Below are positions 62,939-64,000 of a stretch of 64,000 nucleotides of DNA, piece after piece. The notes beneath the pieces are model-generated. The model saw only the letters and a list, made by a program, of their open reading frames with translations. It was not told the origin of the DNA and searched no databases. Source of the stretch: JAPOXR01 sp964291445 (GTDB lineage: Bacteria > Pseudomonadota > Alphaproteobacteria > Rhodobacterales > Rhodobacteraceae); NCBI GenBank assembly GCA_964291445.2, contig OZ219863.1:620001-684000 (forward strand), given 5' to 3'. Each line of letters starts with the position of its first letter. Position 1 is the stretch's first letter. A program made the translations under genes and the position numbers.

Positions 62939-64000
62939 GGGTCCTTCAGCACTGGTGTTTGCCCTGGCGCTCTGGGCGGGAGTCGCGGTTGCCGCCGGGG
63001 CAGATTCTCCGGCCCCGGGTGTGACCCCGGACAACATAACCTTTGCGCAGACCGCCTGCCTGTCCGGCGTATGCGGCGAGACCGGCAAACGGTTCCGGTC
63101 CGGCATTCTTGCCGCCTTTCACCAGCGCAATCTTCAGGGCGGTGTCGATGGTCGGATGCTGGTGCTCGCCTCGCATGACGACACATACAACCCGGAAACT
63201 GCGGTAGCCAAGGCGGTCGAATTCGCGACCGATGCAGGTGTTTTCGCCGTAATTGGCGGCATCGGTACACCGACGGCACAGCGCATCGCCCCGATCCTCA
63301 GGAACGCCGGGATACCGTTTGTCGGCGTTCTCTCGGGCGCCAGGTTCCTGCGAGAACATGACCACTACCCAAACGTGGTCAATCTCCGGACCGGCTATGC
63401 CGAGGAAGTTCACGGGCTGGTGTCGCACCTGCATGATAAACTGGGTGCCCGCAGGTTCGGAATCATCTACCAGGACGATGCACTTGGCCGATCGGTGTTG
63501 TCCAGCTTGCACGTTTCGCTGGAGGAGTTTGATCTGCCTATCCTGGCCAAGGCATCCTATACCTGGCACACCCATTCCGTTCACGGAACGCTGTTCGTCC
63601 TGGAAAAGGCGGATTTGGACGTCGTGGTCCTGGCAGCAACGACATCCAATTCCAGCGAGGCGATCGAATTTGCCCGTGCATTCGGTGATGACTACATCTT
63701 CGGGCTGCTGTCGATCGTCAATCTCGACCTGCTCAAGGAACAGCTCGGTCCGGAATTCGGGCCAGCCGTCATCACCAGGGTGTTTCCGGATGCCTCCGAT
63801 GAGAGCATCCCCCTGGTCAAGAGGTTCCGGGCAGCCATGGAGGTCTACCGGAACGATGCCGCCGGACCGGGCCCGCATGTCGCCGATGAATCAAGTCTCG
63901 AGGGCTACGTGATCGGCCGCTTTGTCATCGACGTCCTCGAGCGCATGCAGGGCGAGACGAACCGGGAAGAGTTCCTGAAGACTGCCCTGGAAAGTGGTCC
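62928..64000 (+). CDS. Periplasmic type-I (branched-chain amino-acid type) ligand-binding protein, partial
   Basis: Starts at ATG 62928 within the end of the SPFH gene and runs off the window after about 357 codons. The N-terminus has an export signal (ALVFALALWAGVAVAAGA). The mature part resembles Peripla_BP_6/LivK: ITFAQTACLSGVCGETGKRF, VFAVIGGIGTPTAQRIAPIL, RNAGIPFVG, GLVSHLHDKLGARRFGIIYQ (shown in parts) and EGYVIGRFVIDVLERM. Such proteins bind small ligands in the periplasm for import or sensing. No ABC subunits are visible, so it may serve as a sensor for the upstream permease-SPFH proteins. Confidence 0.88.
   Translation, partial: MQIRGPSALVFALALWAGVAVAAGADSPAPGVTPDNITFAQTACLSGVCGETGKRFRSGILAAFHQRNLQGGVDGRMLVLASHDDTYNPETAVAKAVEFATDAGVFAVIGGIGTPTAQRIAPILRNAGIPFVGVLSGARFLREHDHYPNVVNLRTGYAEEVHGLVSHLHDKLGARRFGIIYQDDALGRSVLSSLHVSLEEFDLPILAKASYTWHTHSVHGTLFVLEKADLDVVVLAATTSNSSEAIEFARAFGDDYIFGLLSIVNLDLLKEQLGPEFGPAVITRVFPDASDESIPLVKRFRAAMEVYRNDAAGPGPHVADESSLEGYVIGRFVIDVLERMQGETNREEFLKTALESG

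Overview
The window is a GC-rich (roughly 60-65% by eye), densely packed bacterial chromosome segment that looks alphaproteobacterial. The signs are the infA-maf-rng cluster next to a tRNA-Phe gene, a short prolyl-tRNA synthetase, the order AI-2E/PerM exporter - hda - (insert) - ppk - ppx, and a lolCD pair beside proS. Most genes sit in short operons with 1-14 nt overlaps. Nothing sequence-specific pins down the genus. Long antisense reading frames are common because of the GC bias and were discarded.

Layout. 1-4.4 kb: the end of a sugar/polyol ABC importer (binding protein C-terminus, two permeases), a SorC-type regulator and a xylulokinase-like kinase. 4.7-11.9 kb: a DUF4143 ATPase, a cell-wall amidase, a lipoprotein, gatA, gatC, a ceramidase-like membrane protein, tadA and an rluB-type pseudouridine synthase. 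12-15.5 kb: a DUF2927 lipoprotein, a PfkB fructokinase, a broken HNH endonuclease gene and a DUF4258/HTH toxin-antitoxin pair. 15.6-22.9 kb: histidine degradation (hutU, hutH, hutI, and divergent hutF), interrupted by a ricin-B-like secreted protein. 23.2-27.9 kb: tRNA-Phe, rng, maf, infA, glyA, nadK. 28.1-31.5 kb: a VOC-cupin fusion, an AI-2E family exporter and hda.

31.5-35.3 kb is an accessory insert between hda and ppk. It holds a PD-(D/E)XK nuclease-like protein, an AbiE-type toxin-antitoxin pair with a shortened toxin, and a decayed serine recombinase. 35.3-44.7 kb: ppk, ppx, proS, lolC/E, lolD and an SLC13-type transporter. 44.8-54.6 kb: a VapC remnant, a HisC-like aminotransferase, zapE, a degenerate M48-like membrane protein, and a fatty-acid oxidation block (acyl-CoA ligase, fadJ-like, thiolase, GST).

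54.8-64 kb is the most unusual part. A DUF6788 protein diverges from a zinc uptake operon (znuC, znuB, and a His/Asp/Glu-rich znuA). This is followed by a cassette on the same strand: a protein fusing an ArsP/SO_0444-type metal permease with a large His-rich loop to an HflK-like SPFH domain, then two more SPFH (band-7) proteins and a periplasmic type-I binding protein that runs off the window. The junctions overlap by 8 and 11 nt or lie 12 nt apart, so the four genes probably act together. I infer a membrane-microdomain-associated metal efflux or sensing complex tied to zinc homeostasis; nothing in the sequence proves the substrate.
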